The notes under the pieces: generated by a model
Database searches by the model: none
The model's input: only the letters and a program-made list of their open reading frames with translations
Told to the model about the DNA's origin: nothing
Position numbers and translations under genes: made by a program
In this document: positions 17,866-29,166 of the stretch, in pieces
Layout of the letters: each line of letters opens with the position of its first letter
Position numbering within the stretch: the first letter of the stretch is position 1
Source of the DNA: Rhynchopus sp. YZ270_cl-10
Lineage: Eukaryota; Euglenozoa; Diplonemea; Diplonemida; Diplonemidae
Direction of reading: 5' to 3'
NCBI GenBank assembly: GCA_964035575.1
Contig: OZ037842.1
Location: 1,426,001 to 1,490,000 of the forward strand
DNA length: 64,000 bases

Positions 17866-19125
17866 ATGAGCGGCGGTATGTGGGAAATGGAGGAGGAACA
17901 ACAGAACCAACAAAATGACAAATCGAATGCCCAAAGCGAGACTGCTGCCTTTTCAGTTCTCCTTCAGGACATCATCAACGCAAACAGCGAGCACGCCGTT
18001 GGAGAGGCTCTCACTGTCCTAGAAAAGATTCTTGCAAACTGCGTCGCGCACCCAGGGGATGAGAAATACCATCAGGTTCGATTGACACAAGAGATTTTCA
18101 TGAATAAGGTGTGGCGGGTGCATGGGTGTAGAAGGTTTTTGGAGAATGTAGGGTTTTTTCTTTTGGGGACTCATGTAAGGTTGTCTGCGTACGATCCTGC
18201 GAAGCTTCTTGCTTCTCTTGAAGCAATTCGCGAGGCAAAGTATCAATTACATTGCAAACAATCGGAACAAAAGCAACGTCGTGTTGAGGTCCTGCATTAT
18301 GAGGCAGCGCTGAAGGAGGAACGCCGCCTTCGCCTTCAAGAGCGTGACACCGAGATAAACCACCTGATTGACAAACACCACCCCGATCCTGAGGTTGCCG
18401 AAGGTCTTGCCCAGCTTCCTTCCTCATTGATTGACAGATTGACGACAATTCTGCGGAATATTCTTCTTCATAAAAACGATCCGACTGCATCAAAATATTT
18501 TGTGCTTCGTTGCGCCAATCCAAAAATCCGAGAATTATTGGACCGTCCATTTGTTTCAGATCTTCTTAGTGAATGTGGATTTGCAACTTCCGAAGAAACA
18601 TTTAGTATCGAAGCTCGTCTAGGAGAAAAGAGTTTGGACAGCGATGTGGCAGGGGCTTTGAAGACAGTTGAGTCTGCGTTGAAAAGGAGTATCGCTTTGT
18701 CTGAGCAGGCGCAAGCAGATCATAGGGAAGGGGTGAAGTTACTTCGCAAGCGTGGTGTCCCGCAGTCGGCTCAATCCGACCCTCCTCCCTCGGGAAGGCA
18801 GCTCAGCAAGGATGCGCAGGAAAGTCTTCTCACCGCAACACAGTTGATCAACGACATACAAGGTCTCATGGAGCAAGAGTGGCTGCTTAAAGGGGCAATA
18901 GGCTATGAGGCGAATTTCAGAAAAGAGGGTAAGGCAATGCTAGAAAGGTACAACAAGGCGGAGCTCTCGCTGATCAATTTGCATGCGCTAAAGGAAAGCT
19001 GGGAAGAGCGTGTGGAAAAGGTCAAGGCAACCACAGGGCGCACCCTTGTCAACACCATCTACGCTCCACCGGATAAGGAAACAGGCAAGCCGCATCCTTC
19101 TTCGTTTACAGGACGCAATGTCTGA
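17866..19125 (+). CDS. Protein with two PUB domains (p97/VCP-adaptor type)
   Basis: 419 residues; the start is the ATG in ttaaaATGagc, 40 bases after the acceptor-like CCCCAG. Residues about 30-110 show the PUB signature: a helix, then ILANCVAHPGDEKYHQVR, and RRFLENVGF before the final strand. A second copy sits at about 190-260 (LTTILRNILLHKNDPTASKY ... LLSECGF). Both have the NI/NC-x-HP/KN-D-KY core. Between and after them are charged coiled coils (ALKEERRLRLQERDTEI; EEWLLKGAIGYEANF region). PUB domains bind the C-terminal tail of the AAA ATPase p97/Cdc48, so a role in ubiquitin or ER quality-control traffic is the best inference; two PUB domains in one chain are uncommon. No UBX, UBA or PNGase core was seen. 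No intron. Confidence 0.78.
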   Translation: MSGGMWEMEEEQQNQQNDKSNAQSETAAFSVLLQDIINANSEHAVGEALTVLEKILANCVAHPGDEKYHQVRLTQEIFMNKVWRVHGCRRFLENVGFFLLGTHVRLSAYDPAKLLASLEAIREAKYQLHCKQSEQKQRRVEVLHYEAALKEERRLRLQERDTEINHLIDKHHPDPEVAEGLAQLPSSLIDRLTTILRNILLHKNDPTASKYFVLRCANPKIRELLDRPFVSDLLSECGFATSEETFSIEARLGEKSLDSDVAGALKTVESALKRSIALSEQAQADHREGVKLLRKRGVPQSAQSDPPPSGRQLSKDAQESLLTATQLINDIQGLMEQEWLLKGAIGYEANFRKEGKAMLERYNKAELSLINLHALKESWEERVEKVKATTGRTLVNTIYAPPDKETGKPHPSSFTGRNV

Positions 19126-19461
19126 TGGTACTCTGGATTGCCAATTTTGTTTTTTGTTGACTTCGCGAGGTGTATTGAATTAAAAAAAAAACCACTATTT
19201 TTTTTGGTGGCTGAGCAAAAAAGCTTGGGCAAGGGGGGAGGAATTTCCCCCCTTTTCTCAGATTGGATTTAGCAATATATTTTTGGGGGTTGAGGATCTT
19301 AAAACACAACGTCTCTTTTTTATGAGAAAAGCGAACTCCCCACGCTCTCTAACCTAAACGACAAAACGCCCCCTCTTTTGTGACAGTTCGAAGTACTGAT
19401 TCCCCCCCACCCCCGTTCACGTTTTATTTTGTCATCCATTCACTCAGAGACAACACCGAAC
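19126..19461. other. Short intergenic region
   Basis: 336 bases with T/A-tracts and a C/T-rich 3' part. CCATTCACTCAG ends at 19447, 14 bases before the next ATG. Nothing else seen. Confidence 0.5.
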
Positions 19462-21683
19462 ATGGCGAACCACACTCAGGTCGTCGCTCAGGTGCTCAAA
19501 CGAAGTGCCTCTGAAGACGACAGCGAGCCCTTTGAGGAGGTACACATCAGTATTGAGGTGCAGAAGGACAACCCGATCACAATCATGGAGAAGCTTGGCG
19601 TGGCACGCGGCTTTCTTTGCTACTTCGGCCGCATCAGTGATGAGTCCTTGACCGTGAAGCACTGGTACGACGGGAAGAACCCCATGGTCATCGTCCCCGT
19701 CAAAAGCGACTACATCGAGGCAGCAGAGGTGCGCTCCCAGAACTCTGCCGCACGCCTTGTCGACGCAGGCGTTCCCATTGCGCACGCCATCAAGGCGTTG
19801 GGACGTGCCTACTGGCACAAAGGTTTTCATGAGTTCTCTGGTGCTGCGACGAACGCAAGAAAGCTAGTCGAAGCGACGTGCCGTGACCCATACAACGACA
19901 GGACAGAGCTTGTCACATTGGATCCGTTTGGGGAGCTTGGCCCAACCGGGCACTTCCGAGAGAACGTACCATGGGACGACGCAGACGTGATCCTCCCCCC
20001 GCATGCAGTAGGCCACCTCGACTCACTACAGCTGCGCGGTCTCTGGCAAGGTGCGCACGACTACAGAGCACTGTCGGGGGAGGAGCGGCTCGATATACAA
20101 CGGAAGGGCCGAGATTGGCATGAAAGGTGCAGCTTCATTGAGAAGTCTGCCCGCGCAGTGGTGCGTGTCTTTGGCTACCACGAACTGACAGGGTGCGAGC
20201 GGGCTGCAAAGTCCACCACCGACAAATACGAAGCGTACCGCGAGTTCAAGGTCGACGGCACTAGTGCTTCGTACCGTTTTGTGCCTTTTACGGCGTTCTT
20301 TGTGTCGCCTACGCTGCTGCTTTGCACACGCACCTGTTGTTACAACTCGAAGGCGCAGACGTATGCTTCAGACTTCTACTGGACGAGACGGGTTCGTGCC
20401 AAGCATGGCATGCTGCGTGAGGGGGTCGACCTCTTCCGCTGCAAGGAGGTGCAGAACGTGTCGTCCTTCTTGGTCGACAAGATCCGCTCTATTGGCGTCG
20501 AGCTCACCGACGAGAAGGTGCCGCCGGGCAACATGAGTGTCGCCTGGAACGACCTCATGCTGCTTGAGGTCGAACGCGAGCACGCCTCGTCCGACTACCT
20601 CCTCCCAGACGCCAACGTCATCAAGAAAGGCGACGACCTCGCTAGCATATACTACTGCGAGCGTCCAAGCGAGGATTGGATCGACGACGTGATGGGTCCT
20701 AAAGGCCACGACATCGACATAGGGCTCAGAGACCTTATGGATATGTGTTGGGGCTTCGACATCAAAAGCGTGGCCTTAGGGCAAGCGAAGAACGAAGACG
20801 AAAACGGCATCGCCAACCACACCTCCGCATTGGTAACAGGAAGCTGTGGCAGCCCTGTCTTCCACAGCTTCAAAGGTGTGACGGAAAGCAACGAGGCAGA
20901 AGAAAAAGAGATTTTGACCTTTTGTGCCATAAACTGTGGACGCTGCAAAGACGAGATCGAACGGAATGTGTCCGACATCGAGGCAAACAACACAACACCC
21001 GCCGCTGCGAAGATGGCAAAGTCGCTAAACATGTTCAACACCTCTATCTCCGTCTCCCACATCACCTTTATCCTTCTCTACCAGCAGTACATCCTACCGG
21101 AGTTCCAAAACAAACCAGAAGAAGCGTATCTCCAGAAGCTCTTTACACCGTACGCAGTCTTTGTAAAGCCAGACGTCCTTCGTGCGTGTCATAGAAAGAT
21201 GTTGAAAGATGCTGAGGACCACAACGACTGGGGGTATGCATCGTTTGTAAACGATTTTCATAAAAGTTCACATTTTTTTTTTTACCTTTTGATTTGTCTG
21301 CGACTTCTTAACACATTAGACAAAAATGTTAGGTACCGTCAAAGTGATAATGTTGCAACGCTCGATTCGGATCGAGGCCAAGCGTTCCAACATTTTTATG
21401 TTACAAATATTTTACGTTCCGACATTTTTCCATTCACGGTAAATACCCGTTAGCGATGCTTTCAAAATGCTAATATAAACACAACAGGATGGCGTTCTGG
21501 GAGAGACATGACACCGCATCTGCCCTGTACTGCTTCAGAGAGGGAGCGCGAATGTTCTGCATCGCCACTATCCCAGATATGTCCGCAATAGAAATAAAAC
21601 TGAAAGACGCACTGCAATCAAACGTATCCGCAGTCGTCATGTCTGTTCTAGAACAGAAAGAGCAAAAAGATGCCACTGCATAA
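19462..21683 (+). CDS. Chymotrypsin-fold-like protein with Cys at the nucleophile position
   Basis: Two exons, 19462-21233 and 21488-21683, give 655 residues. The junction is phase 2 (TGG GG|gtatgc ... caacag|G ATG), confirmed by the clean frame on both sides. The first ~260 residues are unassigned. About residues 270-470 contain segments like a trypsin-like peptidase: RFVPFTAFFVSPTLLLCTRTCC resembles the strand and turn that normally hold the catalytic His, and ALVTGSCGSPVF resembles the 'GDSGGP' nucleophile loop. Here the His is absent and the nucleophile position reads Cys (GSCGSP), as in 3C-like cysteine peptidases. The C-terminal 180 residues are helical, with SASALYCFREG-like repeats. 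An inactive or altered peptidase fold is the best guess; similarity is short-motif only. The 254-base intron carries a MITE (21336-21439). Confidence 0.62.
21336..21439. mobile_element. CCGT-family MITE inside an intron
   Basis: 104 bp with TA on both sides; ends CCGTCAAAGTG and complement-like CATTCACGG. Inner arms ATGTTGCAACGC and GCGTTCCAACAT. It takes up 41% of the intron. Confidence 0.65.
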
Positions 21684-22537
21684 TCAACCTAGTATTGTTT
21701 TTAACCCTGATTTTGCCCTCTGTTGCCCTTTTGAAATTAAAGTAAAAAAGAAGTGCTTTGCGGAATAATATACACTGTGGAGATTGCAATAATCCTTCAC
21801 AAAAAAAGGTAGCCGGATAAAGTCCGGTTCTTGACGGACGATTTTGATGCATTTTTGTCCATGCTCTCTTTAATTCCTTTCGGGCGATATGGAGAGGGGT
21901 GTTTTTGCACAAATACCCCTCTTCGCACAGAGTGTTATTTGTAGAAAAACAACAACTAAACTATCCAGAGCCCTCTCTTTTTAACAAAAAAGCGGGTCTC
22001 TTGTTGGATGCCTTTGGATAATAAAAGAAAATTGTGTGAACTACCTTCTTACATAGAAAGCGTGCCTGAGGATCATCTCACAAGAATTTTTCTTTTATTT
22101 TCTTTTATTTTTTGCACAGGGTTCTCCAGGATTTGGGGTTTTTAGGAATTGGGGTCTTTTTGATGCCCTAAAAAAATTTCCCCCGCAAAAAGCGAGAACC
22201 CTGACTTTTACACACACATTTCCCATGGGCAATGGTTCGCTATTAAGAACTGCCCACAACTGTTGTCGACACACAATTCCCCTTAGGAGGGTCTCCTACC
22301 CTCTCCCTTTTCCCGCCTCTCTCTCTCTCTCTCTCCCCTCCTCTTTTTAACCGTAACCGAATAAGAGTTGAATTTCTCCCCTCATTTTCTCTTTTTGCCA
22401 TTTTTTTTAAAAGAAACCACATTCCCTCACAGACACACACCAAAACGGGGAAAACCCGGGGAGGAGGTGTTTACCTTTAAACACCTCTTCCAAAAAAACC
22501 CCTTCTCCCCCAAAAAAGAGTTTCCCCTTTTTAGATT
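21684..22537. other. Intergenic region with a possible small hAT-like element
   Basis: T-tracts, a (CT)n run near 22316-22340 and a possible element at 22117-22203. CCCCTTTTTAG ends at 22534, only 3 bases before the next ATG. Confidence 0.45.
22117..22203. mobile_element. Possible tiny hAT-like element
   Basis: Ends CAGGGTTCTC and GAGAACCCTG are a perfect 10-bp inverted repeat of hAT type (CAGGG). No 8-bp target duplication is visible, so the call is weak. Confidence 0.35.
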
Positions 22538-24387
22538 ATGTCGTTGCTTTCTGGGATTGCGGATTCGAAGGAGGAAAAATCGTCGGGGAGGAAGCCAAAG
22601 CACATGGGATTTGCTGCAGACCAACCCCCTATGCCTCACGGCGTTCGCAGGAAGAGTAGGCAGGCCCAGCCCGCACCATCCACGACCACGCCGAACAACG
22701 CACTGCGACCCTTCGACCCGATCTCTGGAAGTTATGTCACCGAGATCGCTACTACCGCACCCAAGCCGCAGAGGGCAGGACCACCGGGTCAACCCCCACG
22801 CCGCGCGCCACACAGCACCTCACGCAAGAAGGAAAGCGGCATGGCGAGTTGGATTGGCGATGAATCCTCGCATGCACGCTTCCGCAAAATCAAACGCATT
22901 GGGAGTGGGGCGAACGGCGAGACGTACCTTGCGAAGGATACTACCGACGGGAAGAGCGTCGTGGCGAAGGTCCTCAACACAAAGGATATGGATAACCGGG
23001 ACCTCCGATATGCCTTCTCCGAGATCCGCTGTTTGACAAGCCTGCAGCATCCTTTCATCATTGGACACAAAGCAGACCACTACGACACAAATGCGCTGCT
23101 CATTGTCACCGAATACGCCGAAGGAGGCGACCTAGAGCAGGTCATCGCACACCAAGGCGAAGGGGACGGCTTTTTTACAGAAAACCACGCCATGTTCATT
23201 TTCCTCCAACTCTGCTCCGCAGTGCACACAATCCACGCAGCGCGTATGTTACACCGTGATATCAAAAGCGCGAATGTCTTCTTGACTGCAAATGGTGTTG
23301 TCAAATTAGGCGATTTTGGATATTCACAGAGCTACTATGGGACCATCAGTGATAAGGTGGCGGAGACGTTCTGTGGTACCCCATGCTACTTGTCTCCAGA
23401 GGTGTGGGAGGGCTCGAAATACTCTAAGAAAGCGGACGCATGGTCCCTCGGGGTGGTGCTCTATGAGCTGCTGTTCCTCCAAAAGCCCTTTGCGTCAAGC
23501 AACATAAACGACCTGCGCTTCTCTGTCATCCACGAGGAGGCGTCGTACCATTCCGCCACATCCTACTCCCCGCAGCTTATGAACCTCGCAAAGGGCCTTC
23601 TCAAGAAGAACCCTGACGAACGAAGCAGTACCCGCGCAGTCTTTGCAGAGAAATACGTAAAAGACGTCATCGTGGAGTTCAAAAAGGCAATCAACCGGAC
23701 CAGCGAAAAGCGGCTCTCTGCGGCAGAGAAGCAAAGCATCATTGCGGGGGTGACAAACTGCTTGGACCTGGCAGTGACACCTCCCTCTGGCCCTGCGGGG
23801 CAACCAGAGACGGTGCCAGATGCGGAAGAGTTCTCGGAAGGGGGCAAAGCTGTGCACTTCTGCCCGCACGGACCGACAGTGGCGGAACAGAATGCGCAAG
23901 GTGGTGAGAAGGTGGAGGAAGTTCCAGTGCTCGGGGAGGGTGCGAGTCTGCTCTCAGGCGAGCTCATCCCCTTGGAGCTCGCCTCTGCATCGCTGTCTGG
24001 CGACACAACGTGGGGTCCTTGTACAATTGTGTTCAAAGGCTCGGAGTTTGTTGTCGAAAGTGAAGGGGAAGCGGCGCAGACGATCGGTGTAGGGGACATC
24101 ACAAACGCCTGTCCGCTGCCAGGAGCGGTATGTGGGGTTGTGTTGCAAAATAGTTTTTGTAATAAAATATGGGCTGGTGGTTCGCGCTTTTTCCGTACTT
24201 TTTCCGCCCCCCCCCATTCAGCTACCAGAATAGGTTGTCAATAGTATTATATACATAACACATTCAACAGGATGAATCCGATGCAGTCTTCGGCATGTTC
24301 CTTGCCTCTTCCCAACCAGTGTGGTTCCGCGCCCCAACCCCCACGCTCCGAAATAAATTCTTGGATGAAATTCTTGAATTGTCATAA
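22538..24387 (+). CDS. NEK-family protein kinase with C-terminal PH domain
   Basis: Two exons, 22538-24127 and 24271-24387, give 568 residues (GCG|gtatgt ... tcaacag|GAT, phase 0). The kinase domain is at about 112-375, with IGSGANGETYLAK (Gly loop), VVAKVL (Lys), EIRCLTSLQHPFII, LHRDIKSANVFL (catalytic loop), LGDFGYSQ (Mg loop), FCGTPCYLSPEVWEG (activation segment, SPE in place of APE) and KADAWSLGVVLYEL. GTPCYLSPE and the DFG context fit the NIMA-related (NEK) group. The N-terminal 110 residues are basic and Pro-rich. The last ~110 residues form a PH-like fold, completed by exon 2 (SQPVWFRAPT then a Leu-rich helix). NEK-PH fusions are typical of kinetoplastids, where they act at basal bodies and flagella; that role here is inference. 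Confidence 0.88.
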
Positions 24388-24867
24388 ACACAATCTTTTT
24401 TTGGGGGCGGGGGGGAGAAGTAGGTATTTTCAAGGCACTTCGCAGCAATATTCTTTTTGAATTTCACAATTTCAAAAAAAATTCCTCTCACAAAACGTTT
24501 TTGGGGCAATTCGATTCTGGCAATGTCACTGAAATGTGCATTTTCAGAAAACGAGGGGGGTAAGAAGAGAAGGGGGACAGAGGGACAGCGTACGGTCAAA
24601 ATTAATAAAAAAACAAAAAACGGGGGCTGAATGCCCAACCCAACAGATCATTACTTTAAAAAGCACTTTTTTTTTTCAAAAAAAAAAAAATTATCTCTCC
24701 CCCCCATAATTTTGTGAGCGTCTTCGGACGTCGACACGAATATCGTAAAAGTCAATCCTATAAGGTGGGTGGGGGGGGTGGGTTAAAAAAAGTTTGAAGG
24801 ACGCCGTACCCTGGTCCAGGGGGGTTTTATTTTAAAATTGACTTTTTGGGGTAGGGGGGGGGGGGTA

Positions 24868-26054
24868 GGTGGGGGCAAAACCCCTATTTTTTTGAGGCAT
24901 TTTGACTTTTTTGGACTTCCGCGCAAAGTACGTACAAACCACCCCTCATACCCACCCAGAAATGGGTCAGAAACACCCTGTGACCCGAAAATCCATGCTA
25001 AGGGCGACTCAGAATATGAAAAAATGCAAAAAAATAGTGAAAAAGTGGCCTTTTGACGGTTTTGGCCATGTTGGGTAAAATGGCCATTTTTGGACAAAAA
25101 AATCAAAAAAACAGCAAAATTTCGACGTCATGACAGCTGCTTGGGCACAAACCTACCCCAGGGAGGTCCTGTGAGTCCATTCCGACCTGTTTTGGACACT
25201 TTAGGTACTTTTTTTGGCCGTTTTTTGGTGTTTTTAGGTCAAAAAATACCCTGGACTTTACCCTGGACGTCCCTGGGCCGCGACTTGCGCCCTGCTTTTG
25301 GACCCACTCTGGGCCAAAAAATGGGTGAAAACCCCCGAAAAAGCACTCCGGGAACCCAGATAGTTCCAAATATCCACCAGAAACCCACCCAAACACCTCA
25401 AAAACATGCCAGAAAAATATTTTCAAAAACACACTTTTTTCAAAAAGTTCATCTGGGCAGGTTCCATAATGACTTATTTGAAAAAGTGTGTTTTTAAAAA
25501 TATTTTTCTGGCATGTTTTTGAGGTGTTTGGGTGGGTTTCTGGTGGATATTTGGAACTATCTGGGTTCCCGGAGTGCTTTTTCGGGGGTTTTCACCCATT
25601 TTTTGGCCCAGAGTGGGTCCAAAAGCAGGGCGCAAGTCGCGGCCCAGGGACGTCCAGGGTAAAGTCCAGGGTATTTTTTGACCTAAAAACACCAAAAAAC
25701 GGCCAAAAAAAGTACCTAAAGTGTCCAAAACAGGTCGGAATGGACTCACAGGACCTCCCTGGGGTAGGTTTGTGCCCAAGCAGCTGTCATGACGTCGAAA
25801 TTTTGCTGTTTTTTTTGATTTTTTTGTCCAAAAATGGCCATTTTACCCAACATGGCCAAAACCGTCAAAAGGCCACTTTTTCACTATTTTTTTGCATTTT
25901 TTCATATTCTGAGTCGCCCTTAGCATGGATTTTCGGGTCACAGGGTGTTTCTGACCCATTTCTGGGTGGGTATGAGGGGTGGTTTGTGGGTACTTTGCGC
26001 GGAAGTCCAAAAAAGTCAAAATGCCTCACCCGTCCTGAAGGTTTTGCCCCCACC
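24868..26054. mobile_element. 1.19-kb foldback (long inverted repeat) element
   Basis: Two arms of about 576 bp (24868-25443 and 25478-26054) are near-perfect inverted copies around a 34-base spacer. Outer ends are GGTGGGGGCAAAACC and GGTTTTGCCCCCACC with TA outside both. Only a few short differences were seen between arms (for example, just inside the ends and around 24930/25990). Mirror-image ORFs on both strands are a by-product of the palindrome. No transposase. It resembles foldback or large MITE-type elements. Confidence 0.78.
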
Positions 26055-26085
26055 TAAGGGGGGGGGGAATAGCTGCTTTTTTTTA

Positions 26086-26183
26086 CTGTACTTACAAAAC
26101 ATCTCCGGGAAAAAAAAACGCGATAGTCCCAACTTTGCAGAGAAAAAGGTAGTTAAGGTTGACTGTCCTTTTTGTAAGTACAG
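26086..26183. mobile_element. TA-flanked MITE, CTGTACTTACAAAA ends
   Basis: 98 bp; ends CTGTACTTACAAAA and TTTTTGTAAGTACAG with TA on both sides. It lies 32 bases right of the foldback element. Confidence 0.72.
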
Positions 26184-26501
26184 TATTTTTTTTTGTTCAT
26201 TTTATCCAAGATGGCTGAAACATTTTGTTTTGTTTCGCTTCTTATCAACCCCTTTCTCTTTTTTTCCCCCTTTTTTTCTTGAACTGATTAGAAACTTTGA
26301 TATGTCATTTCTTTTTTTAAAGATGGGTGCACATTATTCATCCCTTTCCTTTTTTTTTTTTTCTCTTCATTTTTCCACTTTCGGATATTCGATCTTTTTC
26401 CCCGGAACAATTCAGTAGCCAACTGTCTCAGTTCACCCAGAACGTGTTCTGTACAAGGCTGTTGACCCTTTTTTTTTTTTACGCACACTACCTTGTGAGC
26501 G

Positions 26502-26593
26502 GAAAGTGTCACGTCGTTCACTCACCCGTGGAAGTGTCAACGCATCAAACAACTACAAGAAGGGGGGTGAGGGAACGACAAGTGACACTTTTG
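26502..26593 (+). mobile_element. Repeat F, copy 1 (inverted-repeat element)
   Basis: AAAGTGTCACGTCGTTCACT pairs with GGGAACGACAAGTGACACTT. It is preceded by ACGCACACTACCTTGTGAGC, which is also part of the family. Confidence 0.6.
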
Positions 26594-26707
26594 GAAGGTG
26601 TTTTTCAAGCTATCCACTTGATTTTTTGCCTGAAAATTTGGTGGAGTTTTCCACCAAAACACCTCCAAACCCCAAATTTCAAGCAAAATCAGGTGATATG
26701 TTTCTTT

Positions 26708-26741
26708 GGTGAGTCAGCATTACAGAGAGGCTTAGCTTCAT
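26708..26741 (+). repeat. Hairpin family A, variant
   Basis: ggtgagtcagc with gcttagcttcatc; the loop is lengthened (attacagaga). Confidence 0.42.
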
Positions 26742-26988
26742 CTTGTAGCACCTTTTTTCTTTTGGTGTGTACGCTATTCTGGGGCACATACACCCTTGAA
26801 TTCCCTTCTATTTTTTTGTGAGAACGCGACAGTGCACAAATATCCACACCCCAAGCACAACTTGGCCATGCTCTCTCCGGCCTTCCTTCCCCACGGCTTG
26901 GTGTCACCATTTTCTTTGTCATCAGATCTCTCGCCACTCCCCAGAAACGAATGAGATTATCAAAAAACCCCCTATGTAGGATTAGTAG

Positions 26989-27854
26989 CAGGCCTTTTGC
27001 TAACTTTGGGATTTTCCCCCTGAATGGCATGATGGTCAAAAAAAAATAATTTCCTGGAAAAAAAAGTACATTCCGAGCTTTCCCGCCTGGTGAAAGCGGT
27101 CGTCGCGCGCTTCGCGCGCGCCTCCCTGCCAGCCACAGGGTGGAGAGGCGAAGGGTCAGCTTTGCGAGATATAAACAAAAAACGGAATATAATCCTTTAT
27201 TAACGGTCCTTGGTCTTGCGCCTTACGTACACTAACCGTACAAAATCAATACGTCTTCCAGAAGCAGGGGCTGTTGCAACGGTTGGGTTCCTTTGAAATA
27301 AGAATGGTCAATTTTTTGCAGCTTGGGTCAAGTTTCATTTCTGGCTGCAAAATGCAAGGGAATCCCCTTAGACATTGTAAAATGGCACCGTAGGCAGGAA
27401 GAAAATAGCGTACAGCGAGCGCAGCGAGCAGAAAAATTGTAAGGTGTCATCGTGCCATCGTGCCATCGTGCCATCGTGCCATCGTGCCATCGTGCCATCG
27501 TGCCATCGTGCCATCGTGCCATCGTGCCATCGTGCCATCGTGCCATCGTGCCATCGTGCCATCGTGCCATCGTGCCATCGTGCCATCGTGCCATCGTGCC
27601 ATCGTGCCATCGTGCCATCGTGCCATCGTGCCATCGTGCCATCGTGCCATCATGCCATCATGCCATCATGCCATCATGCCATCATGCCATCATGCCATCA
27701 TGCCATCATGCCATCTGGGGGGGAAATCCCCAGGTGATGGATAGCGAAAGCCCTGCCCCACCACCCCCCGTGGCATGATGGTGGCATGATGGAAAAAAAA
27801 ATAAAAAACGCCCAAAAACGTGGCACGATGGCATGATGGTTAGCAAAAGGCCTG
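26989..27854. mobile_element. Non-autonomous hAT element carrying a minisatellite
   Basis: 866 bp. Ends are CAGGCCTTTTGCTAAC and GTTAGCAAAAGGCCTG, a perfect 16-bp inverted repeat. The 8-bp target duplication ATTAGTAG lies at 26981-26988 and 27855-27862. Near 27207-27290, on the minus strand, is a remnant reading VATAPASGRRIDFVRLV, similar to the hAT dimerisation motif region and to the 31.1 kb element. The interior has an 8-bp minisatellite. No full transposase. Confidence 0.82.
27449..27715. repeat. 8-bp minisatellite (ATCGTGCC)n-(ATCATGCC)n
   Basis: 25 units of ATCGTGCC (27449-27648) followed by 8 units of ATCATGCC (27649-27712). The switch is sharp, as if one variant had spread by slippage. 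Since 8 is not a multiple of 3, all six frames stay open, giving spurious ORFs. Further GGCATGATGG copies lie at 27770-27840. Confidence 0.95.
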
Positions 27855-28068
27855 ATTAGTAGCGTGAGAAAAAAAAAAGAACACTCGGTTTTATCCCAGC
27901 TTGCGTTTTCGTGATTCAGGTGGGGTGGCCAAATTGATTCCAACTAGGAGAGAGGGAGGAGGGGGGGTTTTTATTACGTTTTTTAACATTTATTTCTGCA
28001 GCGTATTGCATTTTTTTTTTCTGCTATTTTTTGTCTTTTTTTTTTTTACGCACAACTACTTTGAGAAC

Positions 28069-28198
28069 GGAAAGTGTCAACGTCGTTCACTCACCCAACC
28101 GTGCTCTGCAACACCACCTAACAGATGAGAGAGTGTGTGGAAGCTTCAATGCATCAAACAACTAAAGGGGGTGAGGAAACGACGAAGTGACACTTTTT
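28069..28198 (+). mobile_element. Repeat F, copy 2
   Basis: GGAAAGTGTCAACGTCGTTC ... GAAACGACGAAGTGACACTT, with interior CCGTGCTCTGCAACACCACC also found (reversed) in the 45.0 kb copy. Confidence 0.6.
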
Positions 28199-28569
28199 TT
28201 TTATTCTCAAAAGCCTAACTCCAAAGAAGCCCTCTTCATTTTAAAAAAACCCCCCCTTTTGCGGGTTCTTTTTGTAACGCCCCAGCACTGTTATCGTGCT
28301 GACATTCTCTCTTCTCTTTAATAGGACCGTGACCCACACTTTTACTTCACTCTTTTCTTCTTGTTTACCCTCTCCCCTCCCCCCCTTCCCTCCCTCTTTA
28401 CGAGACTGCTGTCACAAAAAAAAAAAAAAAAACACCTAAATAAATGGTGAAGGGATTAAAAGGGTGTGTTTTCGTTTCTTGAAGACATGCGCCTGACGCA
28501 CATATTTCAAGTGTATTTCTCTCTTTTTTTTTTAACTTTGTTTCTCATTCAACTTACAACTCACCTTAA

Positions 28570-28603
28570 GATGACTAAGCAACACGAGGCTTAGGTTTAG
28601 CTT
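28570..28603 (+). repeat. Hairpin family A, first of a close pair
   Basis: gatgactaagcaacacgagg then cttaggtttagctt. A second copy follows within 20 bases. Confidence 0.5.
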
Positions 28604-28618
28604 ACAACTTTTTTTTGA

Positions 28619-28650
28619 GGTGACCACGCGCGGGAGGCTTCGGTTCATCT
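28619..28650 (+). repeat. Hairpin family A, second of a close pair
   Basis: ggtgaccacgcgcgggaggc then ttcggttcatctc. The C-G pair (acc/ggt) replaces the usual act/agt pairing. Confidence 0.5.
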
Positions 28651-29166
28651 CATAAACTTTTCTTTTTTTGTGTGTGTGTCTGCATCCGCAGAGGTGCCTG
28701 CACTTAACAGGTTCACCTTTTTTACCTAGTTCATCGCGTGGTTTATTATTTTTTTCTTCTGTCTTTCTTTGAGGGAAAGGGATGTGTTTTGAACATCCCA
28801 TGTGTTTTTTTTTCTTTGGAAAGTATATGAAATTAATTCTTTGAATTTTCTTTGACTCGGAGGAGAAACAAGAGCGAAGGAACATGTGGCGGCACCCATT
28901 GTCTGTTAATCCCAGGGGGTTTTTCTATTACAAGCAAGGTGACTGCTACAGAGGCCAAGAAACTTGCCAAGGAAAATTTAACAAAATTTTCTTTGCGTCA
29001 AGCGTTCTTGGACGTAAGAAAATGGGTCACCCTTTTTTTTTTTACACCTCAAGGTCCCTGTATCACGCACCCTCCTGTGGAATCTTATTTCAATGAATGC
29101 TTCTCTCTGCCGTGAAAACCCTGGTACTTCGCTGCGGTAATCACATTTCTTAAGCGATTGATCAAA

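Noticed and set aside
25090-26057. ORFs of 100-190 codons in the foldback element
   Set aside because: The same sequence appears as mirror images on both strands because of the palindrome. Composition is low-complexity and no domain is recognisable.
27328-27778. Long ORFs in several frames over the ATCGTGCC array
   Set aside because: They are the six-frame readings of an 8-bp tandem repeat, with no family match and no normal codon use.
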